From Pisolithus tinctorius (lineage: Eukaryota; Basidiomycota; Agaricomycetes; Boletales; Pisolithaceae), in the NCBI GenBank assembly GCA_024663395.1, contig JANFAH010000009.1, positions 434,001 through 498,000 on the forward strand: 64,000 nucleotides of DNA. The letters are read 5' to 3'. Shown piece after piece: positions 62,801-64,000 of this stretch. Position 1 is the stretch's first letter; each line of letters opens with the position of its first letter. Under the pieces are notes generated by a model, which was given only the letters and a program-made list of their open reading frames with translations, had not been told where the DNA came from and did not search any database. Position numbers and translations under genes: made by a program.

Positions 62801-63904
62801 AGCATCCACACTGGACCCTCCCCCGGGCGCATCAGAGACCCGGCTTTGAACGCAGCCTGTACAGTTCCAATCAAGGTTTCAGGTGTATCAGAGAGAGCAG
62901 CTTGATTCCGCAGAAAACTGAAGACGCATGTAGATACTGCTTGTCGATCCTGCTTGGAGAATGCATCGAATTCACGCACCAACGGTGCTGCAAAGCTGCA
63001 TAAAACACCGGAGGCATGCAAGCGATGATCAGTCGACTGTGAAAGAAGGTGCTCCAGCACCAATGGTAATAACTGAGACATTGTATTGAAGCATTCTCTG
63101 GCATGGCGATCTAACATGTGCGCCACAACCTACAGGAATAAAGTGAATATGAAACGGACTGAAGCAAGCTATATGGTACCTTGAGGCCATCAAGCGTGGT
63201 ATCTGTGGACGTTTTCGGGCCAGTAAGACAGTATCGTAAGGCCGTCATCAAACTAGTCTCGTGGGGTTTGATTGCAGCCCACGGCAAACATTGTGAACGC
63301 AATATCCATAAAGATAATGAAAGTGTCTTCGAACTGTTAAACACGGGTAAAGCTTTCGCAAGAACTATGCTCAGAACATCGCCGAACAGATCAGTGAGGT
63401 CGGCGACTACCCAACATTAGATGCGACTTGTGATCCAGTCATGCTGCACTCACTAGTGAAGAGGGAAGATAAAGAGGGAAACTTGAATATTACAGCTAGT
63501 GTAGACAAGGCGTAGTTGCACAAAGATGAGAAGTCCCTTGCGCATTGTATTTGTATTGACCCAATCTCTGCAGAACGTGTATCGGACAGGAACAAGTCCT
63601 TAGGCGCACGACGGGGAGGGTGATCTGCGGAGAACGGGTCTATATGCGCGAGTCCGATATCGCGACGGAATGCTTCAAACAGATCTTTTCTATTTAGAGT
63701 TATGCATTCAAACGCGGGGAACGATGTGGCGGGTTCTTGCAGAGCCTGGCTCTGCGACTTGAGTCTTCCGGAGAGTGTGTTGTACGCGTCCAGGAGGTCA
63801 TTGGAAGAAACTGACGAGCTATCCTGCAGTGAATCCGTGATCGTTTCTATAGCTGACAGTAGATACGAGGTGTCGTGGAGAGGAGTTGAGGGATTGCCGC
63901 TCAT
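59870..63904 (-). CDS. Rif1-like paralogue (copy B)
   Basis: Exons (minus): 63904-63454, 63406-63180, 63129-62128, 62076-61577, 61530-61396, 61341-61044, 60994-59870; 1245 residues in frame. It is homologous to copy A along its length: SSKTLSLSLWILRSQCLPW (A: ARKTCALSIWLLQVQRLPE), GPVWMLTVVASLIIICGPL (A: GPVWALSVLACFIVLLGPK), VVRSLHPLVWRCFVWVYARM (A: SVRALGCLLWRCITWAYMR), and near the end MVFDGVEVPTFRS (A: LVFDAVVVPPLVD). The intron after DGLK is at the same place and phase in both genes. The disordered C-terminal part is about 250 residues, much shorter than in A. No inactivating change was seen, so it is probably expressed. Its end at 59870 (SPLQ) is the least certain part. Confidence 0.75.
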
Positions 63905-64000
63905 TTACGTTCACACGCCTTAGGTACAGGTTAGGCGTCCGGCTCGTTTCAAGTTAGCGTAGAACACGTCGTTCATGGCAACCTGGACTGGCGAGGAAAT

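Overview
The window is nuclear DNA of a filamentous basidiomycete, most likely an agaricomycete. Nearly every gene is cut by several short (about 45-100 nt) GT-AG introns. The gene content is typical of that group: a cerato-platanin, a Kre9-like secreted protein, a Zn2Cys6 regulator and class-3 lipases. Intergenic spaces are short and genes lie on both strands. I saw no rRNA, tRNA, CRISPR array or recognisable transposon. Gene models were spliced by hand from reading frame, splice sites and remembered family motifs. All multi-exon models given with full exon lists keep frame from start to stop.

Layout. (1) 0-5.7 kb: a secreted cerato-platanin, a pyridoxamine-phosphate oxidase (PDX3) and long empty stretches. 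(2) 5.7-16.1 kb: a Kelch/BTB-like protein of the Mds3/Ral2 type, convergent with a CHFR-like RING E3 ligase that lacks an FHA domain, then a 1022-residue Zn2Cys6 transcription factor. (3) 16.5-20.6 kb: a tandem duplication of a secreted class-3 lipase. The first copy is dead, the second is intact, and the start of a third promoter unit follows. (4) 20.9-46 kb: a housekeeping block with a small membrane protein, splicing factor Pml1/SNIP1, NUDCD1-like protein, PP2C phosphatase, a MYND-like zinc-finger protein, Bud22, tubulin cofactor D, V-ATPase subunit B, a Tcp11/Sok1 protein and Rrp36. (5) 46.4-50.2 kb: a duplicated two-gene cassette (small cysteine-rich secreted protein plus an opposing Kre9-like gene). 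The left copy of both genes is degraded. (6) 50.2-54.2 kb: gene-poor. (7) 54.2-63.9 kb: two large, divergent Rif1-like paralogues in tail-to-tail orientation.

The genes do not form one pathway. Bud22 and Rrp36 both serve early ribosome (SSU) assembly, and Bud22 shares a 132-bp divergent promoter with cofactor D. The cerato-platanin, lipase, cysteine-rich protein and Kre9-like protein are the secreted, environment-facing part of the window. Both of the obvious local duplications fall in this secreted set, and in both the left-hand copy has decayed. The most unusual item is the Rif1-like pair: two genes for a protein normally single-copy, facing each other, with shared intron positions but strongly diverged sequences.
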